A stretch of 64,000 nt of DNA from Leguminivora glycinivorella (Eukaryota > Arthropoda > Insecta > Lepidoptera > Tortricidae), in the NCBI RefSeq assembly GCF_023078275.1, contig NC_062985.1:5721408-5785407 (forward strand), given 5' to 3'. The notes below the pieces were generated by a model. It saw nothing but the letters and a program-made list of their open reading frames with translations. It searched no databases and was not told where the DNA came from. The translations under genes were made by a program, and so were the position numbers. The first letter of the stretch is position 1; every line of letters begins with the position of its first letter. Shown piece by piece: positions 33,145 to 48,100 of this stretch.

Positions 33145-36100
33145 CTGGAAAAGAAAAGGGGCTGTGAGATGTGTTGTCTAATTTTAAATTTTCTAACAGT
33201 TGAGATATTATTTTTGGGACTTGCCGGTGTATTAAGACCTAAGCCTATCTAAGGTTACTATGCACCGGATTCATGCAAAGTTTCTATGTAATCGTTGTAT
33301 TTCACATAAATCTGCAAAAAATATGGATTGGTCGGTTTACGTATAATTACATTCTCTCCTGTGAGATATTTAGCAGTATAAAATTTGCTTGTTTAAGTTG
33401 TACTCTTATTTTCTAACAATGACAAGCAAAGACAGGAAATATGCTTAGCTATAGCTAGACTTGATCCTTGGAAACACTTTTTCATTTCATTTGACTAAGT
33501 ACTCGTTTTCCACGTTTAAAATCGTAACTTTCATCAAAACCGTACAAGTAAAAACCTCCCACCAGCGTTAGCGCCACCCTGCGACGACCGCGCAAACTAA
33601 AGAGAGAGGAAAGGCTCAGCGGTGTTTGTGCCCGCTAACTTTTCCTAGTACCTCTGCGCTCCGCTAGATGTCGTTAACGGTATCTTTTTCCACAAATCGT
33701 GACTAACTGAGAACGGAGACTGTGGCTGCGTGACCACAGTATTAAGGGACGAAGTTTAGTCAGTTCGCTGGACGATTATTTTAGTTATTCAGCGCTGTCA
33801 GTCGTTCACTTTTAATTGACAGTCCGTTATCGGCCGGCGAATTAATAGTCAATGAGTGTGCCTCTTTATGGATAAAGGCCTTAATGTATGCCCAAATCAC
33901 CATTTGCCATTTAGGAACATTTAGACCCACAATGGGCGCTATAAAAAAACTGCAGAAAGCATCATTATTCGCCAAGCGCTGACAAATACTGCTCTGGGCA
34001 ACAGCAGGGATGGGTAGTACGTAATTCGCGGGTGAGATAATATTGCGCCACTCCTTTGCCTATGCTAACCCTGCTGGCTTGACGCAGCCTAATGGTAAAG
34101 TATTAGTAATAGATGAAGAAAACAAAAAGCAACTCACGCTTATAGGCGAGCACGCAAACTGATACTGATTCCCCTGCTCCCCACCCGGCGTCGTATACGG
34201 CAGTTTCTTCAGCAGATAAGTGACCGACATCTTCGGGCAATGGCAGCTGATGATCTGCTGTGTCGCGTTGCTGTCAGGCAGTGTGTAGATCGTCCACGCC
34301 GGGTCCTTGAAGTACCGGCACTTGGGTAACCGCTTGACTGGCTCACAGGTCTTGTAGAGGGTGGTCTTGTCGGCAAGCGTGTGGTTGTCATCGGCGGTGA
34401 GTTCACTGGAAAATTATAAAAAGATGATTAATTACTTTAATCTACGCAAAAACAGCATGATAAGTTGGAATTTATGATTTTTCACTAGACGAGCAAAAGC
34501 TATGCTAGAAACTTCCGTCATTGGTAAACTTTTCGTACATCAAGCTTCTTCTTCATCTTTTACGTTTTAATTCATCATCAGTATATTGGTATACCACAAA
34601 CTTACTGCTAATTTGTTGCTAATGTGACTAAAAGTAACAGCAGTTGTAACTTTCGTCAGGAATGATCATAAATAAATAATCATAAATCTTTTTATTGATC
34701 AAAAGGTACATGGTACATTGAATGGCGCCCTGGAGACTGCGTTAGTTTACACTGTGTTGCAGTCCCAGTGGATGTCCGAATTACATGCTCGATTAGATAT
34801 TGAAAAGAACAATTAGACTTAATTTGTAACAAAGAAATGAAAATTAACGTATATTACCAGGTTGGTACAACAGCATTAGGTAAAAGGTTACTTCGAAACT
34901 TGCATGCATAATGTAACAGATACCTAAAATGCGATTTGGTAAGTACCTTGAGCAAGGCCTGTGGCCCAGACACCGGCATTTCTTCTCCAACCAGGGTTGC
35001 GTTGTGTCGTAAAGATCCACCTTACTACACACCTGCCGCGGTCTGCACGCTGGTAGGTCATCCTCCGACACCTGAAATTGACAACATTGATGTTAACATC
35101 AGTTGTAAACTTGGGGATACCCCACAGGCCACAGGCTCACACTTTACTAGTGCTTCCTGGCTTGAGCGTCTCTGTCAATTCAATTCCATGGTTTCTACGA
35201 CGCGTAATTGCACAGCGAAATTATCTGCCAAAACGCTGATGCTCAAAAGACGTTAAGAATTATAAACTGAAATAGATACCATACACTAAAGAAAAAGCGA
35301 TCAAGCCCACTGGTGGCGGGTGTGTAATGATTGGTATAACTTTTTTTGGTATAGTAACATTTGATATAACAACATTTGGTATATTTTTAAAGGATATAAT
35401 TACTCATTTGACATAATCAACATTTGGTATAACAACAAAATATCTACTTTTATTTTGTATAATCAATATTTCGTATAACACTTATTTATAATAATCGTTA
35501 TATGGTATAACTATCTATTGATATACGACTAGTATAATATAACTAGCAAACAATATAAAACACTCCATGAATTAAGTTTATTCTTTTTTGAAGGGATCAC
35601 AGTTCTAACCTAACCTAACCTACTTTTCTGATAGTAGTACATATGTTTAAGGGTCACAGTTCTAACCTAACCTAACCTATTTTTCTGGTAGCAGCGCCTT
35701 GTGTGTAGTGGTCACAGTTCTAACCTAACCTAGTTTTCTGGTAAATGATGGATCTAATTTATTGTGCATTTTTTTTTATTCTATCTGTGCTTTAGAAAGA
35801 ATTTGTGTTATACAATTTATTTATTATTGGAAATAAGCATTATACTCAAAGTATGTTATAATAAATGTTATTCGAAAAAATGATCGTTATATTAAATAAG
35901 AATTATACAATTTGTTAGTATATTATTTGTTGTTATATTATTCAATAATTATATCACATGATCGTTATAATGACTAAAAATATATCAAAAAAAGTTATAT
36001 CGATCAATACGCACCCACTGGGGGCGAAGCTGGGAATCGAACCCGGGTCTCCAGCTATCGCGGCTGACGTGCTCAAACCATTACACCACCCCGACCGCCG

Positions 36101-39100
36101 ATTCCCGGCTTCACCACCAGTGTATGGTATCTATTTCAGTTTATAATTTATATTTAGTATATAGCGTTACTACTAAAAAAAAACAAATCAAAAAATATTT
36201 AATAAAATAATTTGATTTGTTCCCTACGTAGACGTTAAGAAGTTTTAAACCTTAAGAGCAATAAAATATGTAGTAAATTATCCCTGTCTAAATTATATTC
36301 AGTATGTGTTTCTTTAGTTAGTCAAAGCTAATTCTCTTTTTTTCTGCTATATCATACCCAAGTTCTTCAATAAAGGTTTTTTTCTATTTCGTTATTAATC
36401 CAAATGTATAAAGGTTTGCGTTTCGTCATTAAAACAAATACAATGTCTTGACGACTTCATACAAATTAAACCTATTTAGATTTATTCATGTAAGCCTCTT
36501 ATTATTCCGCATAAGTACAAAATAAGTAATTTATAATTGTTATGCAAACTATAGTGTGCTGACGACACGAAATAGACGTTGTTTAATTGTGTATCATGTT
36601 TATGCAGATATTATAATTAGTAGTCTAAGAAAGGCGTTGTCGGGAGCTGAGAGGTTCTATTTAAAACGTCTTAATGACATGTCGAGTATGTTGCCACTGT
36701 TTTATGGTAGTATTATAAGAAATGTTTCAATTTGAAATACAAGTACAGTTGCAATTAGTTCAATGGTTACCTACCTTCGATTCTACTTTTAGATGTTACG
36801 GAATTTTGACGGACTATTTAGATGTTCGGTTTTAATACGATACACGAACAATTTTAATTTAGAACTTTTAAACACCTAGCAGCGCCAGCAGTTTCACAAA
36901 CCACATTGTATTTCTATAATGGCCAAGGAACATCGCTTCAATGTTGCCGGATTTAACTCGTAAAAGTTTAGTTGTATAAAATATGGCCCTGGTGCATTGT
37001 AAGTAGACATTTATCGATTTGTCGCGATCGATGGCTCGTTTAATAATTCCACGCACATTGCTGTTAACAGTGCTGACATTCCAGGTATAACACTTGTAAC
37101 ACTGTGCCATTCGCCTCGCCCATCTATCTGTTCGAGAAAACATTTTGTTACTATCGATTCATTCGATAACGCTTTTAGAAGTAATAAACATAAACATCAA
37201 ATGATCTGGAAATAGTGCAGAGAACGTGAAAAATATGGACCATATCATTAAAAAGAATCAAATTCTGAATAGAAGCACAGATGTCAAAACCATCGCCCCA
37301 CATCATAGCTTCATAAACATTGAATTAAATAACCTGCAAACATCCATTTATCAAATTCTGAATAGCCTTTATAGTCCACATCCAAGACATATGTTTGTAA
37401 AAGCTTTGTGTCATTCATAACTTTAATAGCCTTCTGACCCAAATGTCAGGTGAAAATCGCCACAAAGGATCGCTCGTGGGAAAAATGAAATGTGCAATCC
37501 ATGTTGCACGCACCTGTCGCCAACAAACCGATCATTACCCCGTAAGATGTTAATCATTATCATTCACACAATGCGGACTGACACTCTACTTCCGAAATAG
37601 TTAAAGGCATATAAACGCCCTAAAGACATATGCCTTTTTGATTGGCGTCGAGGAACATGTGTGCTCGAAATCTGTTGTTGAAAAAAAGATTTTTTTGTGA
37701 CGAAAAGGACCATTGGTCGTACTCCGGAAGGAAGACGTGCTTGGCAACCTGTTGGGCGTGGGAAAATTGACACTGAGCACTGCCTCAGGGTTGCCTAGTA
37801 GGGCATATGGTAGGTATATGTTCAATTAACTAAATTACCAATATTCAATGGGTAGACTGATAAAAGTTAAGTAAGTATCTAATTGGATTTCCTTGTCCTT
37901 TCAAAGTTATACCAAAAATTTGAAAACCCATACCAATGAGAATATCCATGTTCATTTATAGTTAATATTTTAATTAGGCATTTTCCTTAACAATCCTGTA
38001 AGAATGTAACTAAGTATAACTTAAAAATCAGATATCATAATTTCTGCCGTCAATGAAAATGTAAACCATAAAATCAAATAACCCTTAACGATAATTTGTA
38101 ACATCAATGAAAACTCTTTCAAAACCTTCCGGATTCTTGTTCCATTGTAGGTGTAGTTCCCTCCTCATTCATGCGAGTTTTTTTTACTGCCTCCATTCCT
38201 TAAGTACGAAACTACGACAAGTGACAGCCCTAACAACTCGGAGATTTGAAAAAAACTGGTGTTTTTTCGTTGTTCCGGATATACTTCCCGTTTCTTGTTG
38301 CGATAGATTTCGCGGAAGCGGCCCGATCTTACCGGATACAGCCCTTTTGTGTTCGGACAAAAAGCTCCGAGGAACACACTGCACAATGTTGACTTACTTC
38401 ACGTGTGCCTTAGAACGGGCGCCAAGAATGTGGGGAAAAAATCGACTTTTCCCGTTTTTGTAAATCATCAATGAAAACTGCACGTGGGTTTTTACAATCG
38501 GATTTCACGAGTATGTACCATTCGGACATAGTCAAAGACCCTAAAATCTATGTCGATTAATAGGTCATCTCGCAGTCACCTTTTGATGACGTTATCGCTT
38601 TAGTGAAGACAAGGCAAAGCTAAATTGAATCAATCGCTTAATGCTTCTCTCTACCCGTGACAAAGATTATCTCGAGCCGCATTAAGATATCTAATCGAGA
38701 CCATCGCGTGTACCTAATTTATTCATTTGACTCGAGACACTGATTTTAGTAGCGACCTCCCATTTGTAGCTGGGAGGCTCAACGGATGTTGTGTCAATGG
38801 TTTTTTGGAAACGTTATTTGAGACCTGACCGGGGGCGACATTTGCGTTTTCGTCCTTTTCTAAGTCGTTTTGAAAACCAGACGTTGGGGCACGTTTGGAT
38901 GTTCTGGATATGGATCTTAGAGGTTTCATGGTAAGGTTGTATTTCAGTTGGTGCGGAGGCTGTGTGGCGGGGGAGGCGCGGGCCGGGAGGCGCGGTATCC
39001 GGTCGCCGGACAGGTGGCTGCGCGCGCGCCGCGCCCACTCTAATGAAATAATTTGTTACCAGCACCGACCGACCTTCCACAACCGTCCTACCGCTATCCC

Positions 39101-42100
39101 TATCCCCCACGTGCTTTAAGCACTTTGCTGTCTTACTCGCACGTATCTTTGATTTAGTACCTACTTTATTGTTAGTTCGTTTAGTCAAAAGTTAAACTAA
39201 TTTATTTTCTTTTAATCTTTTTAACCTTCATGAAAAAAGAAGAAGGGCATCCAGTGGTACTAATTTAAAGTACGCTAGGTCCACATGAAACAGTCCCTAG
39301 ATTCGTCTACAATGTTAATCCTTATCTTACATACTCATACGAAATATGTAACTTGGCTAGTTACTGACGTTTGTGTATTTCAATGAATGAATGAATGAAT
39401 GAATAAGTCGACTGCTCGACTCGACTGCCAGAGAATAGTATTTTCTTAAAAAAAATTACTTAAATTGTGTAAATTTCTTTCCAGAGATATTCTGGTTGGA
39501 GTGTTACGAAATTTACGCTCACTATAAATAAGTGCAAATCACTTAACCGATGTTAACAACCGACATTTCCCGCTTACAAATGCGTATATAAAATAAAATA
39601 TGGACCACGTTAACAAGAACCGTTCAAATAAAATGCAAATTAAATCCTTTAGAATATTTTTGCATCATATAAAAAGGGCACAGGAAACGATGGAATTATA
39701 CAATTAATTTGTTGTTGTTAAGTTTTTGTGGTTGTTTAATTATAAAAGATTTGGGAGTGGATCCGCCTCGGGCGCGGACGGACTCTTGACCCACTCGCAC
39801 TGATTTGAAAGATCACAGCTCTGGAAAAACCAATGGATCTGTTTTATCAAGATCCGTAGCATCTGTATGTAATCAGAGACCTACCTTAGACTGGATAGTC
39901 ATCGGTGGCTTCCTCGGTAAGTCAATTCAAGAACACTTTTGGTAATACAAGTAGCCAACAAATTACGATTACACATCGCCACTGGTCATATCAGCCGCAA
40001 TCTACTTTGCCTCTCTTCACCACTTTTTATCATGCATTCTTAAACCATGTTCCCCACTGCTCAAGGTTACATTTCGCGCGTTGCTCTCGGTTAGCTTCGG
40101 TAGATGACTAAACATTATTTATTACAAGATGTTTATTACGAGCGTTATAAATATGAGGCCTCAAGCACTTTTTAACTGCTTTTGTTAGCCGTCTTTAAGT
40201 ACCTACGAGTACATGGGTGTTCAATATTATAGATATTTACAAACAGGTTTAAGAGTTGAGCCGTTTATAATTTTAATTTAGTACAGCCAAAAGAACACCA
40301 CCACTTTGTTGTAGGTATCTATTATGAAGAAGCGTTTTTCATTTTCAGTAGCTACGATGAGGGATGGCTTGAACTCTCAAGGAATACTCTCGCCTGAGCC
40401 CCTTTAACTTACATTTGTCTCAGTTTTCATTTAGGGTTCTTTCTAGATTCGGACTGCACTAGAATTCCGGTTGCAGGATTGCAGCAAAATTTTACATGTC
40501 ACTATCGAAAGATAAAATACCAACAATAAGGAAGGTCTAAGACCAGATTTTGTAGTTACGCCTGTTTCTATTACATTAACTTCAGTAACTGACCTAACTC
40601 TAATAAAGTTTGTAATGGATAGTCGTTGAATACCTACTTGGGATCAATGTTCCGGTCAAATTTATTTATTATCGTCCAATATTGTTTCAATCCATTAGCA
40701 ATCGAATATAAATTTACAAAACGGATGTCGAGTATGGTTTCGTTGAATTTGATTTGTAACCCTTTTTAAAGCTCTTTAACATTATTAAAGGCCTCAAGTA
40801 TGTATTTTTGAAAATATACCCTCAAATATTTAGGTTGACGTATGTTTGACTATCGGAAATTTACAACATTATCTTTCTATGAAGTATAAATATAGTTGTA
40901 GAATCCGACTAAGTACGTTTATAAACCCAACTACAAAATAAGTAACAGGCCACTTCTCAAATTTAACGGAAATTTAGAGAAAAGTACGAGATTAATTCTA
41001 TCAAACATTACTTTTACAAAATCCAAGAGAGGTTTTCAAACGCTACCTTATCCCAATAACCGGGTTACATTTTCAAACTTCACTTCACCTCTATATACCG
41101 ACGTACCTACTCACAGACTCACGCTATTGTAGCTTCATCCGGAGGGCCCTTTCAAGACGCACGTGGCTGCCCTGAGACGGATGCTACTCAAGACATGATG
41201 GCCACATTCAACTGCCTTTCTGACAGCTTGTGACATTTCGACTGACAATCGGGCATGTAACGTAATGTTTCGTGCTTTGTTATCATATTCGTTCAATAAT
41301 GAAGGTGTCGTGAAGACCAATCCATACTAATATTATAAATGGGAAAGTGTGTGTGTCTGTTTGTTTGTCCGTCTTTCACGGCAAAACGGAGCGCGATATT
41401 GACGTGATTTTTCAAGTGAAGATAGTTGAAGGGATGGAGAGTGACATAGATTACTTTTTGTCTCTTTTTAACGCGAGCGAAGCCGCGGGCAAAAGCTAGT
41501 ATCTAAATAAATGAGCCTTACTGATCCGATCGAATCACAGCAGACAGTGTTTGACATGCCAGAATTTAGCATTTTTAGATTTATTCCTATACTTTTTATG
41601 TATCTCGTATTATTTTGTATGTATATGAAACTAGATATAAGTTGCCTACCTACATATGTACTTTGTAGTACAGTAGTTGTATTGTAGGTACAAAGTTTGT
41701 ACCTACAATACAAGTTGCCAGTGAGACAGTTTCCCGGCTATCTTTATTTCATAAGTTCTTCTCTGAATAGTCGAATAAGAGTCTTACTATTCATAGACCG
41801 AAAGCAAAGAGGGTGTGTTCATGTGTTCTGCTTGGGAAAATCTTCAACTTAATAGGATAAAAAGATGTGCCTTGCTTGAAAGGGTTTTATTTTTCAAGTG
41901 TTCCTGAATACCTCTACTATCCCCTTTACTATTCTTTATTGTTTTGTTTCCTGTCTATTATTTGAGTACTTTTAAGTATGTTCCGATTAGATGAAATAGC
42001 CAATTTAGACTACCTATTGAGTAAGTTCTTTCAACTGTCGTCTCAAGGCAGTCCAGTATTACTTTCCCGCATCTAATTTTCTACTTTAAAATAATACTGT

Positions 42101-45100
42101 TAATCTAATACTACAGCTTCTCTGCAATTTACATATAAAAAAAATTAGTTTTTAAAACGCTCGGGGAAGTTCAAAAGATTATAAAGATTTTACGTTCTAC
42201 TGCTACACTAAGTCATGTCCTGAACTTCTTCGACTAATTATTGAATAAAGTGCCTGTTAAATAGTAAATATTCATTTTAAAATGGTGTGCATTGTGGGTA
42301 GTCAATGTAGTTATATATTTATAAATATGTATTACCGGCTAGCATGAAGACAGCTATAAATAAGTGTTCTTTGATATATTAATTCAAGTAAGTTCAGTAA
42401 TCGTAACTCGTTCTTTGATAGCAAAGGCATTGTACCAAAGTTACGTCAGAAAATTATAAGTATCTGTATCACTTTTCATAATTTTAAATTATATGCCGCA
42501 TCTATTTCTTACCAAGCCAATATCTTTAACCGTTTCTTCAAAATAAAATAAGAAGGAGTATTTTTTGTGCCTGCGTAACACAGGTGTCCCATCCTTTTGG
42601 AGTCCTATTGCTTTTTTTAAACCTTGCGCCCTCTACACACAGCAGCTTCTTATTAAAAACGTGTTTGTCGTCTTTGTGGTAAAAGATGATATTATAATGA
42701 AGCAAGTTTCGCATTTCCATAAGCTATGTAGGTACATATTACAAAATAAGTGCACTAAAAGATAATTAACGATAAATCTATACAAGTCCCTTTGTCCCTG
42801 AACTTTCTTTTACTCAGAAACGGTCTCAGAAAGTTCTGTTTGTTGCACGTTTCTGACTTTAAGACCATGTTAATATTCGTAAATTATTCTAGATATAAAC
42901 TATAATTACCTACCTATTTCACGTAGGGACCTCAAATCGCTGATAGAAAAAAAAATAATCGGTGCTGTGTTCTTTCCCTTTACTAGCTCCCGGAGATGTA
43001 AACTAGCTAAGAATATCTTTATACCTAAGTCAAGAAAGTGTGTGCTTATTAAAACACGCAGATTATTTTTATACTGCCAGTTTTCAAAGAGAACTTTTCA
43101 TATTGTTGTAGCAATGTGCACCCGCCTTTACCACCGATTGTTGGCTCGAGCTCGTCCCTGTCGAGGTCACTTTGCATTCACTTTTCTTTACTGACGCATG
43201 TCTCGTTTTTTGTGTCCGTGCCGAAGCGTAAATTATCTCATTACATTTATTCATCGGAGCCAAGATTTGTCTAAATCCTGTCATCACAAAAACTGTTTAT
43301 TCCAATAAAAAGTTTAAACGCTGTTAGCTACCGTAACGGAGGGATGCTTCTCAATTGTAAAAAGTCGACTTCATTTTTAGGGTTCCGTAGTCAACTAGGA
43401 ACCCTTATAGTTTCGCCATGTCTGTCTGTCCGTCCGTCCGTCCATCCGTCCGTCCGTCCGTCCGTCCGTCCGTCCGTCCGTCCGTCCGTCCGTCCGTCCG
43501 TCCGTCCGTCCGCGGATAATCTCAGTAACCGTTAGCACTAGAAAGCTGAAATTTGGTAGCAATATGTATATCAATCACGCCGACAAAGTGCAAAAACAAA
43601 AAATGGGAAAAAATGTTTTATTAGGGTACCCCCCATACATGTAAAGTGGGGGCTGATTTTTTTTTTCATTCAAACCCCAACGTGTGATATATTGTTGGAT
43701 AGGTATTTAAAAATGAATAAGGGTTAACTAAGATCGTTTTTTGATAATATTAACATTTTCGGAAATAATCGCTCCTAAAGGAAAAAAAAGTGCGTCCGCC
43801 CCCCCTCTAACTTTTGAACCATATGTTCAAAAAATATGAAAAAAATCACAAAAGTAGAACTTTATAAAGACTTTCTAGGAAAATTGTTTAGAACTTGATA
43901 GGTTCAGTAGTTTTTGAGAAAAATATGGACAACTACGGAACCCTACACTGAGCGTGGCCCGACACGCTCTTGGCCGGTTTTTAACGGCTGGTGACATCGC
44001 AAAATTTGTGAAATGGGCACAAAATTACCTTAAAACATATTTTTGTCGATGACATAGCCAAAACGAAATTTTGTGTCAATAACATGGAACTAAAGAAAGC
44101 ACGTGTTCATGGTTCATTTATAACAGAATATCAATAACTTACTTAAAATAACTATGAGTTAGTCAATCCCTCCAATTCTTATATCGATAGGAGGTGTCAT
44201 TTTATCACATAATAAATTCGACATCCGCTGAATAAAATTAACATTAACTTAATTGAAATATTCGCTTAGAACTCCGTTACATGACTGGTGTATTCATACA
44301 CATGTTGATAGCAATGTTCTTTAATATAAAATTTAAATCGCTGCTTGGATAGCCTAGTCAATTAGGATGCTAATCGTGAAGGTATGCCCATTGTTAAACC
44401 CATGAGAACTGTTTAAAGTTAATTTCATTTGTATGATAAAATAATTTGTATGCTAAACTGTCTAGTTTATTGAGAACGCTAACAGAAATGTAATAAAAAG
44501 CTTAACAAACACGGTTTACTGTTCACTTCCGTACTAAGTAGTCCGGAATTTATGAGCATGTATGGAAAATGTTACACTTCCTTTGGAAGTAAATACATAC
44601 ATACATGCAATCACGCCTGTATCCCATAAAGGGGTAGGCAGAGCACACGAAACTACCAAAGCTTCAGTGCCACTCCTGGCAAATAAGGGGTTGAAAGAAA
44701 ACGAAACTGTGACATTGCAGTGACAGGTTGCCAGCATCTCGCCTACGCCACAATTTAACCCATATCCCATAGTCGCCTTCTACGACACCCACGGGAAGAA
44801 AGGGGGTGGTGAAATTCTTAACCCGTCACCACACAGGCAGGAAGTAAATACAACTATGTAAAAGTCGCTATTTTTGTAAATTTTTCAAGACGCCAGTAAC
44901 TTGGCATTACAATTTTTTACTAAAATACACTTATTACATGTATTCGGGTAATTTTGACTGCTTAAAAAAAAACAAATCCAAAATTCATCCCAAATCCCAT
45001 CACACTAAAGCCTGGTTGTCATTATGCGATAATGAAGTAAGAAGTGTTGCGGGTTCACAAATACGAGACTCGCACGCGGGGAGCTCCGGTTACCGCGATC

Positions 45101-48100
45101 CATCGGATATTTGTCCAAGCCGATACATCCGATATTGACTTTGTTGATCTACTCGTACCTACTCCCTGTATGTATATAGAACGTACATATGTGGTTCTTT
45201 ATAGTAAACAAGTAGCAAAGCGACTACTACAAGTAATACATAGGAAACTAAGTATTTGTAGGTTTATATGCCAATCATTGTGTTGTGTGTTTACCTTTAT
45301 TGAACAGACATAAAACTATAAGGGTTCGCCTGTGTATCAAGATCATTAGTTATAAGAGAATTACAGGGGTAAGGAAGACATAATCATAATCGAAGCCTTT
45401 GTTATTTTATTATGTAGGTACAAGCAAACATTTCTAACCTCTTGTGTTAGGACTATCTGATTTCTTAATTATGCTTACAAGATTGTATAATGCTCATAAA
45501 AGAACACAGGATATTTTTTATCTATAGATTGACGATGTTACATGTTACACACAGGAGCTAGTACCTGATATTTATGGATATTATACCGCCGACAGGAAAC
45601 ATTGTAGTTTGATTACTTCTTAATTGCTTATGGTCTTATAAGTATGACTAAAATACGACACACGGCTTCCGTCACCGTAATTATATCGCTGAAGCAGAGG
45701 ATATGACTTTCCTCTATTAGTCTATTAGGAAAATCTGTGACTATATCAGCTTCCTGAACGAAGTTAATACTTTAGTTCATTTTTTCCCGTGCCCTAAGTA
45801 GTAGTCCATTTAAAATGATTGACGACCTGTGAAGGGAGTGTGCATGCAATATCCGGGATCTTATCGGCTAAAATATTAAAAACACATTAAATCATATTAA
45901 CACGTTGGCTAAAATTGCTGATATTAGTGAACTCGACCTATAATTGCTGAAATAATGCTACGTAACATGGATTTTTTTTTACTTATGGAAAGGTAGACTC
46001 GCTACATCGTCACCGTTTTGTCGATTTAAAGAGCTACTCCGTAGGGTTTTTGGGTTAGTTCGGGTGATTTACTGTAGTACGTATTACGATATGATTTCTC
46101 CGCCTGAAATCGGACAGCAGATAATACCTAGATACCCATTCAGACGTAGGGATTTTCAATCAACCAATGCTTTATATGTCTATCTCGTTAGATTATGTGG
46201 AAATAGTCAAGGTCATAAGCAATTGGGCAAGCCACGAATCCTCGAAGACATAATGGCCGTCGGGACATTATATGTAGTAAATAATGGCAAAGTAACTGGT
46301 ACAGGGAGCTTTGGAAGCCTTTGGCCAAGACAGAGGAAACTCTACTTTACAAATATCAAGGATATAATTAACTACTTTATATACATAGTTACATCGTTGT
46401 TTAGCTTTAGGCTTACCCTATTGGGCGTAACAATCGTGCGGGCCGGACAATTCAGGCCAATATAATGCGACACCCGATATGCCCACATTGTCAACACGAG
46501 TGCTTCACTTGCTAAAGCTGTTTCGCGACAAGTGATCAATTGGCTGGGGTGTGATTCGAAGAGAAGTTTCCATACGGGGAGCAGTATCACATCTAATTTT
46601 ATATATCTGTACCTTAACCACGGGAAAACAGTTGAAATGTTGAATTGATTACACAAAAGAGCAGTTTGCATTAAATCAAATTTTGCCCTGATCATCAAAT
46701 ACTTGTGTCGCTTAACTCAAAATCGGGTAAATCCATTTTGATTTAAGGTTGATCGTGTATAAAAATATATATACTCTGAATCAGCAAAGAAAATCAACCT
46801 TATAGCATAACGGATTTACCCGAGTTTAAAGTTAAGCGACACACTTGAGGTTACTTAGTTGCTACATGCTACTCTAAAAACGCCTTGTCTCAAAGTATGT
46901 CCATTCTAAAATTCTCTGGGATATCTGCTTATTACATACTTTGCTACAAAAGAATCGTTACAAACTTGATACTAACCGTTTATTTCCTCATTATTCCATA
47001 ACGTTGCATCAACTTCAATGAAATTTGATATCAAAAACATTCGCAAGCAATTTAGTTTGAAGACTTCGCATTCATTGCCAAGTACTTGAGTGATAAAATA
47101 CAGTAGGGTAAACTGATCTAAGCTGGATTAGTCTTTAACAAACGAAGCACAGTAGCACAGCCTAGATCAGATTACGTATTAAATTCGTCGCTATACCCTT
47201 ATCGTGGACCTAAAAACAGATTAGTAACTAATTTTAAATGTTGAAACTGTTGGCGTTATAGTTATAGGTTTAAAATCAGTCAAGCGAGTAGGCAAAGTCA
47301 AGGTTTTGATTATTAAGGAGGCCAAAGAATGATAATAATGTTTTACCTTATATCTTGTGAATCCATTAATTGTGCTAGAATGATAAATTAAGTATTGTTA
47401 TCATTGCTTAGCATCCCCATGATTATACTTGTAACCTACGGTCAGTACTATCCGCATGTGTAAAAATATCATGTGCATATAAATAGGTGTTGTCGCCATT
47501 AGAAAAAAACTCAAAAACTGCCTCGCATCTTGCCAGCATAAAAACCCCCATACACTTTACTTTCGGTCCTAAAGCCTAAAGTAGTAAAGTAGTAGTCTTA
47601 TTTACGACCCCGATTACGCAACCCTAACCGTCGGCATTCGGAACTTTAAAGGTCTTTTAGAGTCTTTAGATATAAGCTTTGTAAGTGAGGAGGTGTGGCG
47701 GCGGCTAGATGTGAAGCCAAAGACAGTTTTGTTATTCAAATTTCAGTCAGTAATAAACTCCTTTTTCATCGGCGTCGGCTCCTTTGACCATCCCAGACAC
47801 TTCATGCCTGATTATTGCGAAAATTAACAATTGCCAAGACGAAGCATTGTTGCGGTGTCTTATAAACGGGTGTATTAGATAATGCTTCGGAAACGCAGTG
47901 AGATTATGAAATAATAGATAAAGAAACTTGGGTTTCATTCATCGATTCGTTAGAGCATCCATAATCAAACGTTTGTAACAACTGAGTTTTGAAATGATAG
48001 TCATTGTCTGGAATGTGTCTTAGCTACAATTTATGTACCGTAAATATGTAAATACAGAATTCACACTACATGACACAATTTAATTTAATGTTAATAATGC

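Larger units (their letters stand above)
35258..36148. mobile_element. 891-bp inverted-repeat element with tRNA-like segment and CCTAA units
   Basis: Perfect 30-bp inverted ends: 35258-35287 (AATTATAAACTGAAATAGAT...) and 36119-36148. The left arm is rich in TTTGGTATAAC-type units and the right arm in their complements (GTTATAT/GTTATAC), so the whole is a loose palindrome. The loop holds three 57-bp units with CCTAA runs, and the right arm holds a tRNA-like sequence. Lies in argos intron 1. I know no named family. Confidence 0.75.

Noticed and set aside
32956..33181. Plus-strand ORFs over argos exon 4
   Set aside because: Shadows of the GC-rich coding exon in other frames.
36021..36098. tRNA gene
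   Set aside because: A and B boxes are visible, but the acceptor stem pairs over only about four bases and the sequence is inside a repeat element.
38814..39188. 124-aa minus-strand ORF in a GC-rich intron patch
   Set aside because: Open on both strands because of base composition; no domain.
43344..43535. ORF encoding repeated PSVR
   Set aside because: Translation of the CCGT microsatellite.
46064..46465. 133-aa plus-strand ORF in argos intron 1
   Set aside because: No domain, no splice or poly(A) context; chance length for this region.
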